This document shows, one piece after another, positions 24,319-34,080 of a DNA stretch of 64,000 nucleotides. How positions within the stretch are numbered: the stretch's first letter is position 1; each line of letters opens with the position of its first letter. The notes under the pieces were generated by a model. The model did not search any database. It was not told the origin of the DNA and worked only from the letters and a program-made list of their open reading frames with translations. This DNA comes from Domibacillus indicus (GTDB taxonomy: Bacteria; Bacillota; Bacilli; Bacillales; Domibacillaceae), in assembly GCF_023715895.1 (NCBI RefSeq), contig NZ_JAMBOO010000001.1:434001-498000 (forward strand), in the 5' to 3' direction. Position numbers and translations under genes: made by a program.

Positions 24319-25599
24319 TTATTTGCTTACTTCCTGCTCTTTTTGTGACCGTTTCGACAAAACCGTTTCTTCGTATTGCTTTACCTCATTCAGCCAGCTC
24401 TCTTTCACCGGCACGTTCATCTGCTCACAGTAGTAATCCCAGACGGCGCCGAACGGATACGTTTTAAACTCTTCCATCAAAGCAAGGCGTTCGGTGAAGT
24501 TTCCTTCTTCCTGCAGCTGCTTTAAGTGATCGTTCGGCACGAGAAGCGCATACAGCAGTGCTTTAATCATATTGCGCGTACCAATCGTCCACGCTGCTAC
24601 ACGGTTAATGCTTGCATCAAAGAAATCAAGGCCGATAATCACTTTATCGAGCGCATCGTTACGGACAATTTCAAGCGCAATTTCCCGAAGCTCGTCATCT
24701 AAAATGACAACATGGTCACTATCCCAGCGAACTGGTCGTGATACATGCAACGCCAGCTTATCTGCATAAAGCAGCATGGACGAAATTTTGTTCGAAACTG
24801 TTTCAGTCGGATGATAATGCCCCGTATCAAGCAAGCATAATTTGTTGTTTTTCAGCGCATAGCCGAGATAAAATTCATGAGACCCCACCACATAAGACTC
24901 AGAGCCGATTCCGAATACTTTGCTTTCCACGGCATCCAGGTGGTACTGTTCATCGATATCTTCAGCAAAAATTTGATCCAATGACTCTTTTAATCTTTTG
25001 CGGGGCGTCAGGCGGTCACTTGGAATGTCCTTGTATCCATCTGGAATCCAAACATTCGTTAAGCAGGGCGTTCCAAGCTCACGGCCAAAATGCTCACCGA
25101 TTTTGCGAGATGCGATGCAGTGATCAATCCAAAACTTTCGGATTTCTTCGTCCGGATGCGAAAGTGTCAAGCCGTCTGCTGCTTTTTCGTGTGAGAACAG
25201 CGTCGGATTAAAATCAAGGCCGAGGCCATGCTGTTTTGCCCAATGAACCCAGTTATCGAAATGCTCTGGCTTTAATTGGTCACGGTCCACTGCTTCTCCG
25301 TTCGTTTCCGCATATAAAGCATGCAGATTTACCCGGTGCGTACCCGGAATAAGCGACAATGCTTTTTCTAAATCTGCCCGCAGCTCTTCTGGTGTGGTTG
25401 CCTTGCCCGGGTAGTTCCCCGTAACATCAATGCCGCCCGATAATTCACTTTTGTTCACTTCAAATCCGCCAATATCATCACCCTGCCAGCAATGAATCGA
25501 AATGGGCACTTTTTTTAATGTTTCAAGTGCCGTATCTACATCGATTCCCCACTTGGCATATGCCTGTTTCGCTGCTTCGTATTGTTCTTTTACGTTCAT
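24319..25599 (-). CDS. rhaA: L-rhamnose isomerase RhaA
   Basis: A 426-residue isomerase converting L-rhamnose to L-rhamnulose (Mn2+-dependent TIM barrel). Diagnostic segments are '[15 protein letters not shown]', '[14 protein letters not shown]', '[15 protein letters not shown]', '[16 protein letters not shown]', '[12 protein letters not shown]' and '[15 protein letters not shown]'; length fits the family (~419). The start ATG at 25597-25599 overlaps the rhaB stop (ATGA), behind AAAGGG. It is the third gene of the rhaEW-rhaB-rhaA operon and is followed by a terminator. Confidence 0.96.
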   Translation of the reverse strand: MNVKEQYEAAKQAYAKWGIDVDTALETLKKVPISIHCWQGDDIGGFEVNKSELSGGIDVTGNYPGKATTPEELRADLEKALSLIPGTHRVNLHALYAETNGEAVDRDQLKPEHFDNWVHWAKQHGLGLDFNPTLFSHEKAADGLTLSHPDEEIRKFWIDHCIASRKIGEHFGRELGTPCLTNVWIPDGYKDIPSDRLTPRKRLKESLDQIFAEDIDEQYHLDAVESKVFGIGSESYVVGSHEFYLGYALKNNKLCLLDTGHYHPTETVSNKISSMLLYADKLALHVSRPVRWDSDHVVILDDELREIALEIVRNDALDKVIIGLDFFDASINRVAAWTIGTRNMIKALLYALLVPNDHLKQLQEEGNFTERLALMEEFKTYPFGAVWDYYCEQMNVPVKESWLNEVKQYEETVLSKRSQKEQEVSK

Positions 25600-27047
25600 A
25601 CCTTTTCACCCTTTCGATGTTGACTAAACTGTTCTATTCGTTTTGCTGCCTGCTCCTGCGGTGAAAATATCTGGAGCGGAAATGAAGCTCGAATAAGTTC
25701 CCTTCCTTCCTGCAGGCTGCCAAGTTCTTTTGAAGCGATCATCTGCATCATTAAATTGCCAACCGCTGTTGCTTCCGAAGGACCCGCATAAACTGTTCTA
25801 CCGCTTACATTTGCAGTAAGCTGGTTAAGCAGTTTATTGTTTGCTCCGCCGCCGACAATGTGCAGCCGGTCAATCCGCTGGCCGGTCATTTCCTCGAGAT
25901 CTCGAATCGCAATGGCATAAATAATAGCCAGGTTGTCATACACACAAGCGGCCAGCTCACCGGCTGTTTCCGGGACAGGCTGATTGGTTTCACGACAGTA
26001 CGCTTTGATTTCTTCAACCATGTTAACCGGGTTTAAAAAACGGTCATCATTTAAGTCGACAAACTGGCGGAAATGCTCCACGTTTCTCGCTTCATCTACA
26101 AACTCGGCAAACGTGTAATCAACCGGGAGATGCCGGCGCACTTCCTGCATAATCCACATGCCCATAATATTTTTTAACAAGCGGTATGTGCCGAAAACGC
26201 CCCACTCATTCGTATAATTATCTTCAAGAAACCGCTCACTGATCACCGGCTCAGCCGACTCAATCCCCAGCAGAGACCAGGTGCCGCTGCTTAAATACGC
26301 CCAGTTTTCGCCTTCTCCCGGTGTACCGGCAATGGCGGAAGCGGTGTCATGTGACGCAGCCACTATTACGCGGCAATCCGGCAGATCTGCTCCTGGAAAA
26401 CGTTCCTTTACAAGAGGGCCAAGCTCCTCCCCCGGTTCCGCGAACGGCGGAAATTGGCGGCGTTCAATAAACAGTAATGCCAGCAGTTCTTCATCAAAAT
26501 CACGCGTTTTTACATTCAGCATCTGCATAGTCGATGCATTGGTCACTTCTGTAACTGCACGTCCAGTCAGGCAGTATCCCAGATAATCAGGCACAAGCAA
26601 AATATGTTTTGCGCGCTTGATGAGCTCTTGTTTTTCTTCATATAATTGATAGAGCGTATTAAACGGTAAAAATTGAATGCCTGTTTTTTCGTAAATGCTC
26701 TTTTTGTTTATATGCCGGCTGATTTTGCTTATCGTCTGCTCAGTCCGGCTGTCCCGATAGGCAATGACTTCTTGCAAGCGGTTACCATTTTCATCAACCA
26801 ATACATAGTCAACCGCCCACGTATCAATCCCTACGGTGACAGAATGATAGCCACATTTTTTCGCTTCAGCCAGCCCTTTAATGATTTCATTGAGTAAATG
26901 ATCAATGTCCCAATAACTTGTACCATCTACTTCCCGAAACCCATTGGCAAAACGGTGAATTTCGTTCATCACAAGCTTGCCGTCTTTTATTTCGCCCGCT
27001 ACAAGCCGGCCGCTTGAAGCGCCGATATCTACTGCAATATGCGCCAT
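25596..27047 (-). CDS. rhaB: Rhamnulokinase RhaB
   Basis: A 483-residue FGGY-type kinase that phosphorylates L-rhamnulose at O1. Features: '[17 protein letters not shown]' (phosphate-1 loop), '[16 protein letters not shown]', 'AYRDSRTE', '[13 protein letters not shown]', '[13 protein letters not shown]' and '[14 protein letters not shown]' (adenosine motif). The ATG at 27045-27047 behind AAGGAGTG is preferred over a GTG seven codons upstream. It is preceded by rhaEW (87-bp gap) and overlaps rhaA by 4 bp. Confidence 0.95.
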   Translation of the reverse strand: MAHIAVDIGASSGRLVAGEIKDGKLVMNEIHRFANGFREVDGTSYWDIDHLLNEIIKGLAEAKKCGYHSVTVGIDTWAVDYVLVDENGNRLQEVIAYRDSRTEQTISKISRHINKKSIYEKTGIQFLPFNTLYQLYEEKQELIKRAKHILLVPDYLGYCLTGRAVTEVTNASTMQMLNVKTRDFDEELLALLFIERRQFPPFAEPGEELGPLVKERFPGADLPDCRVIVAASHDTASAIAGTPGEGENWAYLSSGTWSLLGIESAEPVISERFLEDNYTNEWGVFGTYRLLKNIMGMWIMQEVRRHLPVDYTFAEFVDEARNVEHFRQFVDLNDDRFLNPVNMVEEIKAYCRETNQPVPETAGELAACVYDNLAIIYAIAIRDLEEMTGQRIDRLHIVGGGANNKLLNQLTANVSGRTVYAGPSEATAVGNLMMQMIASKELGSLQEGRELIRASFPLQIFSPQEQAAKRIEQFSQHRKGEKV

Positions 27048-27134
27048 TTCTATCACTCCTTCTTTCACGCCAAAAGCAGCCGGACTGCCTATGTCATTAC
27101 AACATAAGGCAGTCCCTTGCCTGCTGATGAAACT

Positions 27135-29201
27135 TTATCGCGTAAACGCTGCCGGCACGCCGCCGTCAACTGTAATCATGCAGCCCGTTGTTTTGTCGGC
27201 TTTGGATGAAGCGAAAAACGCAATGGATTCCGCAATGTCAGACGGATAAATGTTTACAAGCAGCGTCGTGCGCTTCCGGTAATGCTCTTCCAGCTGATCT
27301 GGTTCAATGCCGTATGCTGCCGCACGCTCATTACGCCAGTTGGATCCCCAAATAGCTGATCCCTGCAGCACGGCATCCGGCAGCACCGAGTTTACACGAA
27401 TGCCAAACTCGCCGCCTTCTGCTGCAATACAGCGGGCCAGGTGTGTTTCAAGTGCTTTTACGGCACTGTAAGCCGAAGCATTTTTCCCCGCGTACACAGA
27501 GTTTTTCGAACCGACAAATACCATGTTGCCGCCAATGCTCTGCTGTTTCATTTGCTTGAACGCTTCACGCGCCACAAGGAAATAGCCTGTGCCAAGTACA
27601 TTCATATTTAAATTCCATTCTTTCAAAGATGTTTCATCAAACGGGCTGGATGTCGCCAGGCCTGCATTATTCACGATTGAATCCACACCGCCAAACGTAA
27701 GGGCTGCTTTGGCAAAGGCCGCCTGCACCTGCTCTTCGCTGGTCACATCCATTTTCACGGCAGCCGCGCGTTGTTCCTTGTACTGCTCATTAATTTCGGC
27801 CGCTACTTTTTCCGCTCCTTCAAGATTCAAGTCAGCCAGCACCACATGAGCGCCCTCTGACACTAAACGGCGGGCTGTCGCGCTGCCAATCCCGCCGGCA
27901 CCGCCTGTAATAAACGCGACTTTGCGGGAAAATTCTGCTTCAGCCGGCGCCAGAGACAATTTGTACAGCTCGAGCGGCCAGTATTCTACGTTATAGGACT
28001 CGTTTTCACTTAAGGATACAAATTCACCAAGAGCCGTTGAGCCTTTCATAACCGCAATCGCACGATGGTAAAGGGCGCCGCTCACATTCGCCATGGTGAT
28101 GTTTTTGCCGGAGTTTACCATCCCGACACCCGGAATAAGGGTTACACGCGGTGCTGCCTCAAACATCACATCGCCTTCGTTTTTGTTTCGTTCGAAGTAC
28201 TCTTTATATTCGGCTTTAAACTGTTCTACACCTGCTTTTACTTTCTCGATCAGCTCTTCTGTCGTACCGTTCTGTGGATCCCAATCAATATAAAGCGGCT
28301 TCATTTTTGTGTGAACAAGATGATCCGGGCAGGCTGCACCTATTTGTGAAAGCGTGGCGGCATTTCTGCTGTTGACAAATTGAAGCACATCTTCTCCATC
28401 ATCATAAGTAAGAATCATTTTCTTTTCATCGCTGACTGCACCGCGGATCACTGGCATCACAGCCGCCAATACGTTTTGGCGCTCCTCTTCCGTTAATGAC
28501 TCGTAAACCTGGCCGTCAAATGCTTCTGTTTGTTTTTGTTTGTTTTGGATATAGCTTTCTGCTTCGTTAATGATATTGATGGTTTGGCTGTATGCCTCTT
28601 CGGATGTTTCTCCCCATGTAACCAGTCCGTGTTTTTCCATAAGGACAAGCTCTGCATTTGGGTTGTTTTTTACCCCTTCTGCAATCATTTTTGATAAGGT
28701 AAAGCCCGGGCGCACATAAGGAACCCATACAAAACGGTCGCCGTAAATTTCTTTGGCAATCTCTTTCCCATTGTCCGCGCAGCAAAGGCTGATAATAGCG
28801 TCTGGATGTGTATGGTCAACGTGTTTAAATGGCAGGAACGCATGTAAGAGCGTTTCAATCGACATACGCGGATGCTTGCTGTCGATCATGCAATGCGTCA
28901 AGTACTCTACCATTTCTGCATCCGGCATTTCATCGCGCTCAATAAGCGGACGGATATCTTCCAGGTTTAAGCCGGTAAAATTCTCTGCTTTCATTGTGGC
29001 TAAATCGGAACCGCTTCCTTTTACCCACATCACTTCAATATCGCGGCCCCGAAAATCTTTTTCGGTTGTTTTCATAGATGTATTGCCGCCGCCCCAGTTG
29101 CATACGGCGCGGTCAGAACCGATTAAATTGGAACGGTAAACCAGTTCTTCTACACCTGACTTTGCTGTCGCTTCATTGGACTCCCACAAGTTTTTGACCA
29201 T
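27135..29201 (-). CDS. rhaEW: Bifunctional rhamnulose-1-phosphate aldolase / lactaldehyde dehydrogenase
   Basis: A 688-residue fusion. The N-terminal ~400 residues are a class II aldolase/adducin domain ('NWGGGNTSMKTTEKDF', 'KHVDHTHPDAIISLCCAD', 'LVLMEKHGLVTWGE', with Zn-binding His). Residues from ~430 are a short-chain dehydrogenase ('AFITGGAGGIGSATAR', 'NNAGLATSSPF', catalytic 'YSAVKALETH'). It cleaves rhamnulose-1-phosphate to DHAP and L-lactaldehyde and oxidises or reduces the latter, as for B. subtilis YuxG (RhaEW). The start ATG at 29199-29201 behind GTGGAGG is preferred over a GTG five codons earlier. First gene of the main rha operon; its promoter has the RhaR-type operator. Confidence 0.94.
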   Translation of the reverse strand: MVKNLWESNEATAKSGVEELVYRSNLIGSDRAVCNWGGGNTSMKTTEKDFRGRDIEVMWVKGSGSDLATMKAENFTGLNLEDIRPLIERDEMPDAEMVEYLTHCMIDSKHPRMSIETLLHAFLPFKHVDHTHPDAIISLCCADNGKEIAKEIYGDRFVWVPYVRPGFTLSKMIAEGVKNNPNAELVLMEKHGLVTWGETSEEAYSQTINIINEAESYIQNKQKQTEAFDGQVYESLTEEERQNVLAAVMPVIRGAVSDEKKMILTYDDGEDVLQFVNSRNAATLSQIGAACPDHLVHTKMKPLYIDWDPQNGTTEELIEKVKAGVEQFKAEYKEYFERNKNEGDVMFEAAPRVTLIPGVGMVNSGKNITMANVSGALYHRAIAVMKGSTALGEFVSLSENESYNVEYWPLELYKLSLAPAEAEFSRKVAFITGGAGGIGSATARRLVSEGAHVVLADLNLEGAEKVAAEINEQYKEQRAAAVKMDVTSEEQVQAAFAKAALTFGGVDSIVNNAGLATSSPFDETSLKEWNLNMNVLGTGYFLVAREAFKQMKQQSIGGNMVFVGSKNSVYAGKNASAYSAVKALETHLARCIAAEGGEFGIRVNSVLPDAVLQGSAIWGSNWRNERAAAYGIEPDQLEEHYRKRTTLLVNIYPSDIAESIAFFASSKADKTTGCMITVDGGVPAAFTR

Positions 29202-29234
29202 TTTGTTTTCCTCCACCCTTAACCTTTATTTATG

Positions 29235-29273
29235 TTTGTTTTATTGTACAATATATTTGTTTATTTTTGAATA
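29235..29273 (-). promoter_or_regulatory. rhaEW promoter with RhaR-type operator
   Basis: On the minus strand TATTCAAAAATAAACAAA is followed by TACAAT (29243-29248) and AAAACAAAC. TTCAAA and TACAAT are separated by exactly 17 bp, as in the rhaM promoter. Confidence 0.7.
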
Positions 29274-29314
29274 TATTTTTTGTTTTTTGTTTTTTTTCTT
29301 TTCCCCACACAAAA

Positions 29315-29347
29315 AACCCCTCTCAGCTGTTTAAGCTGAAAGGGGTT
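29315..29347 (-). terminator. Terminator after the SDR gene
   Basis: AACCCCTTTCAGCT / AGCTGAGAGGGGTT (minus strand; one G-U) with a short loop is followed by TTTTT. It separates the SDR gene from the rhaEW promoter. Confidence 0.85.
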
Positions 29348-29350
29348 GAG

Positions 29351-30130
29351 TTATCCCTTTAAAAGCGTCTCCGCCCCGTCTACATACACTTCTGTTCCTG
29401 TGATATGGGAAGCGTCATCGGAAACTAGAAAAGCAAACAAGCTGGCAACCTGCTCTGGCTGGCCCGGTTTTTTCGTAAGCGGAATGGCATTTTTCGGGAT
29501 ATCGAGTGGAAAATGAATGTCTTTGGTTCGCTCAGATTCATCCATCGACTCAAAAATATTTGTATCAATAGAGCCTGGACAGATCGCATTGACACGAATG
29601 CGATATTGAGCAAGCTCAAGCGCCGCCATTTTAGAAAAAGCGGCAATGGCAGCTTTAGATGTACTGTACGCGCTGAACCCTTCCTGAGCAAACTGGCGGC
29701 TGCCGCTGACCGAGCTTGTCAGCACGATGCTTCCGCCTCTTTCTTTCATATAAGGGATAGCCGATTTCACGATCACAAAGGTGCCAACCACATTGTTTTC
29801 AATGGTTTTTGCCCAATTTTCTTTGGTAAAATGCTCGATTGAGGAAACAGTCCCCAAAATGCCGCCATTTGCAAAAACACACTCAATGCTGCCTGCTTCT
29901 TCGGCGGTTTTTTGCATCACGCGTGCCATGCCCTGTTCATTGGTTATATCCTCGTGAAAAACAAGCACCTCTCCTCCAGCGAGCCGGATTTCTTCCGCTG
30001 TGACACTCAGGCGTTCGGCGTTCAGGTCAACAAGACTGACCAGAACGCCGTCTGCAGCAAGACGAAGGGCTGCGGCTTTTCCGATCCCGGATGCCCCGCC
30101 TGTAATCACAGCTGTTTTCTTTGTTTTCAT
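29351..30130 (-). CDS. SDR-family NAD(P)-dependent oxidoreductase next to rha operon
   Basis: A 259-residue classical short-chain dehydrogenase: cofactor motif 'VITGGASGIGKAAAL', Asp after strand 2 ('VSLVDLNAERL', favouring NAD), 'FANGGILGT' in place of the usual NNAG, catalytic Ser ('LTSSVSG') and 'YSTSKAAIAAF'. The ATG at 30128-30130 behind AAAGGAGC is the start. It has its own promoter region (ACAAAAAAGAGTATAAACAA) carrying AAACAAA words like the rha operators, so it may belong to the RhaR regulon. A role with lactaldehyde or rhamnose is possible; the substrate is not known. Confidence 0.83.
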   Translation of the reverse strand: MKTKKTAVITGGASGIGKAAALRLAADGVLVSLVDLNAERLSVTAEEIRLAGGEVLVFHEDITNEQGMARVMQKTAEEAGSIECVFANGGILGTVSSIEHFTKENWAKTIENNVVGTFVIVKSAIPYMKERGGSIVLTSSVSGSRQFAQEGFSAYSTSKAAIAAFSKMAALELAQYRIRVNAICPGSIDTNIFESMDESERTKDIHFPLDIPKNAIPLTKKPGQPEQVASLFAFLVSDDASHITGTEVYVDGAETLLKG

Positions 30131-30231
30131 ATTTATAGCTCCTTTTGTTGGACTCTTTTTGTTTATACTCTTTTTTGTTCTGGCTACACGCCAAAATGTT
30201 CCAAAGGTGAAGCCAATATATTTGGTACATG

Positions 30232-30269
30232 AAAAAAGCCTGTGCCGAAAATTTGGCACAGGCTTTTTT
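30232..30269 (-). terminator. Orphan terminator upstream of the SDR gene
   Basis: AAAAAAGCCTGTGCC / GGCACAGGCTTTTTT (30232-30246 and 30255-30269) is a perfect 15-bp stem with an 8-nt loop. It follows a 254-bp stretch (30270-30523) in which I see no convincing gene, only a possible 30-codon minus-strand frame near 30440 with a poor ribosome binding site. Confidence 0.8.
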
Positions 30270-30523
30270 CGTTCCCTTTTTCGGGAATATGTGTGGAGAA
30301 GATCTGCTCGTTGTTCAGCAGTCTCTCTTTTTCGTTGCAGAAACTGCTTCAAGGACTCTGACGATGGCTTTTCCATTCCGTTACCAATTGGAGCATAGCA
30401 TTCACCCGATACAGTCCATACAAGGTGGAAACGACATTCATTTTTCTTTTTGTACGTCTGTCCTTTTTTAATTCCCCGTATCTATACTTCTGAAACCGCT
30501 TTTCTACTTTTACTTTAAAAAAA

Positions 30524-30557
30524 GCAAAAAAAACAGGAAGCCGGGGGCTGCTTCCTG
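30524..30557 (-). terminator. Terminator after the msmX-type gene
   Basis: On the minus strand CAGGAAGC / GCTTCCTG pair around a GC-rich 8-nt loop, followed by T8 (30525-30533). Confidence 0.85.
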
Positions 30558-30568
30558 CTGAAAACGTA

Positions 30569-31669
<1,101 letters not shown>

Positions 31670-31683
31670 TTTCCAATTCCTCC

Positions 31684-31697
31684 TGTAACCGTTTTCT
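31684..31697. promoter_or_regulatory. cre-like site before msmX
   Basis: TGTAACCGTTTTCT fits the core of the CcpA cre consensus (TGNAANCGNWNNC) and abuts the ribosome binding site, which would suit carbon catabolite repression. Confidence 0.5.
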
Positions 31698-31741
31698 TAA
31701 ATCTATTGTATTCGCTTACAAACTGAATAAAAATAGACAGG

Positions 31742-31775
31742 GTGCACAAAGATCGTTCGCTCTTCATTGTGCACG
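31742..31775 (-). terminator. Hairpin after the PucR-type gene
   Basis: GTGCACAA / TTGTGCAC pair over an 18-nt loop, extended by GACA / TGTC. The minus strand continues TATTTTTATT. Probable terminator. Confidence 0.6.
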
Positions 31776-31784
31776 TTGTCCTTC

Positions 31785-32669
31785 TCACTTTTGCGTGCTG
31801 ATTAAACACAGCATGTAAACTAACAGAGCCCCTTCGTAGGAACGGACATCAATGCTTGTCCTGTCAATGAATTTATCAATCCGATATTGCAGGCTGTTGC
31901 GGTGCAGGTGAAGCTGCTTGGCAGTCTGGCTTACATTCAGATGATTTTGAATCAATAATTGAAGAGTATGGCGCAAATCATCATCTGATTCAAACCATTT
32001 CAATTCCTCTGGAAACAGCTCCGAGAGCTCGCTGCGGCTTTGGGCCAAAAATAGATAAGGAATAACCGTTTCAATCGTTGTGACCCGCTGCTCTGGAACA
32101 AGCAGGACCGCTTTGCGCGCCGCTTCCGTTTCCCGCTTATATAGATTTTTTAATGAAGCGGCTGCTTGTGCAAACCGTCCAATAAACAGACGCCCCGTTA
32201 TGTAAAAGTCCCCGGCGAGCACATCCAGAAACGTTTGCGCCTCTGTTTTTTGGATTGGATAATCAGACTCTTCTTCTATAAGAATGCATTCCCGCTCTCC
32301 CGTCCAGACAACCAGAAAAGCATGGTCAAAAAATGTATGGGCCGCTTCTAAAAAACTGCCGCGGTCATTCTCTGATAGCTTCATATATAAAAATCGGACC
32401 CGGTCTGCGTTTAAAGCGGGGTATTCCCCATCTTTCATCAGAAAGTTCCACCATGCTTGTTCTGCCGAGGAAAACTGGCTTGCTTCTCCGTCTTCACGGA
32501 TTCGAACAAAAAAATGGGAAAGAAGCTGTTCTTCTCTTTCAGACACATCTTCTTTTGGAATAGAAATATAGCGGTTCTGTTGTTTGTCGTAATAATGCAG
32601 GCGGCTTTCGTCGAGTTTAGGCTGTTCTGTCATAATGGCTCTTTTGTAAATTACATCGATACTTTGCAT
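31785..32669 (-). CDS. PucR/CdaR-type transcriptional regulator (YxkF-like)
   Basis: A 294-residue regulator whose C-terminus is the PucR-type HTH ('QNHLNVSQTAKQLHLHRNSLQYRIDKFIDRT'), which contains the conserved 'HRNTL.YR' recognition pattern. The N-terminal ~200 residues form a sensor part of unknown ligand ('RFLYMKLSENDRGSFLEAAHTFFDHAFLVVW'). B. subtilis yxkF, next to msmX, has the same architecture as I recall. The start at 32667-32669 has GAAGG upstream; an ATG twelve codons later (32633) is an alternative. It is upstream of and co-directional with msmX and may regulate it. Confidence 0.8.
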   Translation of the reverse strand: MQSIDVIYKRAIMTEQPKLDESRLHYYDKQQNRYISIPKEDVSEREEQLLSHFFVRIREDGEASQFSSAEQAWWNFLMKDGEYPALNADRVRFLYMKLSENDRGSFLEAAHTFFDHAFLVVWTGERECILIEEESDYPIQKTEAQTFLDVLAGDFYITGRLFIGRFAQAAASLKNLYKRETEAARKAVLLVPEQRVTTIETVIPYLFLAQSRSELSELFPEELKWFESDDDLRHTLQLLIQNHLNVSQTAKQLHLHRNSLQYRIDKFIDRTSIDVRSYEGALLVYMLCLISTQK

Positions 32670-32811
32670 CTCGGCTGCCTTCTTTCAATAAGCAGAAGCG
32701 ATCCGCTGAAGGGAACCGTTCCCGCCCTTTTCTCCTTATTATACTGAAATTCGCTGAAAAACGCCTATCCAGTCCATTCAAAATCATACTGAAGGGAGCA
32801 TGAAAATAATC

Positions 32812-33084
32812 GAAACAACGAGACGTGTATACTCGTTGTTTCATTCCCTTTTTCATAACTTATTTGGTCAATAAGAAAGGATGAAATCATCTTGATTTCA
32901 TCCTTCAGGCTGTTGACAAACGCCCGCTTTCGGCGTCATTTTCCGGCTTTGAATGCTCATGACCCGGAGAAGGTCACTCCGCTTCCCAGCCGGCTGCATT
33001 CCTGGAAAGGCAGACGTTTTCAATCAGCCTGCTTTCTTACTTTGTCTATCCTCTCAAGGATGAAATCGGTTTGATTTTATCCTT
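32812..33084. repeat. Intergenic repeat region with matching hairpins
   Basis: No gene is supported in 32670-33097. It holds a perfect 11-bp hairpin GAAACAACGAG / CTCGTTGTTTC (32812-32822 and 32832-32842) and a 13-bp hairpin AAGGATGAAATCA / TGATTTCATCCTT (32877-32889 and 32893-32905). A second copy of that hairpin is at 33056-33084 (AAGGATGAAATC / GATTTTATCCTT, one G-U). Between the two copies, CAGGCTGTTGA (32906) and TCAATCAGCCTG (33020) form imperfect inverted ends. The second hairpin lies 14 bp beyond the stop of the TIM-barrel gene and may terminate it. Confidence 0.65.
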
Positions 33085-33097
33085 TTCGCGTCTTCTG

Positions 33098-34066
33098 TTA
33101 CGCCCACCACATCTCACCGGCAGATTCACGGATCAGTACATCGTTTAAATTTTTCACAGCACGGCTGAAGCCTTCGTCGATAGACATGATGGCATCTTCA
33201 TGCTCGATGCTGACGACATAATCATAGTTATATAGACGGAGCGCGCTCATCATGTCAGACCACTCCTGTACACTATGACCGCAGCCAACACTGCGGAATG
33301 TCCAGGCACGTGACTGCACATCACCGTAAGGCTGCATATCTGTCAAGCCGTACATGTTGACATTATCTTGATCAATATACGTGTCTTTCGCGTGAAAATG
33401 GTGAATAGCACCTGCTTTACCGAGAATTTTAATGGCAGCTACTGGATCAATACCCTGCCACCACAAATGACTTGGATCAAGGTTTGCACCAATGGCGTCA
33501 CATGTTTCCTCGCGAAGCTTAAGCATTGTATAAGGAGTATGAACCAGGAAACCGCCATGCAGCTCGAGCCCAATTTTTACATTATGGCTTTTGGCAATTT
33601 CGCCAATTTCCTTCCAATATGGAATAAGCTTTTTCTCCCACTGCCATTTTAAAATATCATGGTATTCTGCCGGCCACGGAACAACAGGCCAGTTCGGCTG
33701 CTTAGCTTCCTCGGAGTCTCCTGGAGTGCCGGAAAAACAGTTAACAACCGGCACATTCAAAAGAGAAGCGAGCTTAATCGTTTTACGAAGTACAGAATCG
33801 GATTCTTCCGCAAATGCCTTGTCCGGTGTAAGCGGATTGCCATGGCAGCTGAAGGCACTGATTGTAAGACCGCGTGACGTCACAGCTTCCAGATAATCGG
33901 CACGCTTTTTCTCATCTTCCAGCAGCTCATCAAGCGGACAATGCGCGTTGCCCGGATAACAGCCTGTACCAATTTCAACGGCGTCCAGGCCAGCTTCTTT
34001 TACATGATCCAGCATGTCCTCAAATGACTTGTTGGAGAATAATACGGTAAATACACCTAATTTCAA
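33098..34066 (-). CDS. Sugar phosphate isomerase/epimerase-type TIM-barrel protein
   Basis: A 322-residue xylose-isomerase-like TIM barrel. Putative metal ligands: Glu in 'KIGLELHGGF', Asp/His in 'GANLDPSHLWW', His in 'HFHAKDTYI', and Glu in 'VSIEHEDAIM'. Members isomerise or epimerise sugars, inositols or 3-keto-sugars, and some are 3-keto-glycoside hydratases or lyases. The start is TTG at 34064-34066 behind AAAGGAGCG. It is the last gene of the LacI-ThuA-Gfo/Idh-Gfo/Idh operon and 14 bp from its neighbour. The partner genes suggest a 3-keto-sugar substrate (inference). Confidence 0.85.
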   Translation of the reverse strand: MKLGVFTVLFSNKSFEDMLDHVKEAGLDAVEIGTGCYPGNAHCPLDELLEDEKKRADYLEAVTSRGLTISAFSCHGNPLTPDKAFAEESDSVLRKTIKLASLLNVPVVNCFSGTPGDSEEAKQPNWPVVPWPAEYHDILKWQWEKKLIPYWKEIGEIAKSHNVKIGLELHGGFLVHTPYTMLKLREETCDAIGANLDPSHLWWQGIDPVAAIKILGKAGAIHHFHAKDTYIDQDNVNMYGLTDMQPYGDVQSRAWTFRSVGCGHSVQEWSDMMSALRLYNYDYVVSIEHEDAIMSIDEGFSRAVKNLNDVLIRESAGEMWWA

Positions 34067-34080
34067 TGGAATCGCTCCTT

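Noticed and set aside
30140-30376. N-terminal extension of the SDR gene by 82 codons
   Set aside because: It would run through the perfect terminator stem at 30232-30269; the ATG at 30130 has a proper AAAGGAGC site and matches the SDR family start.
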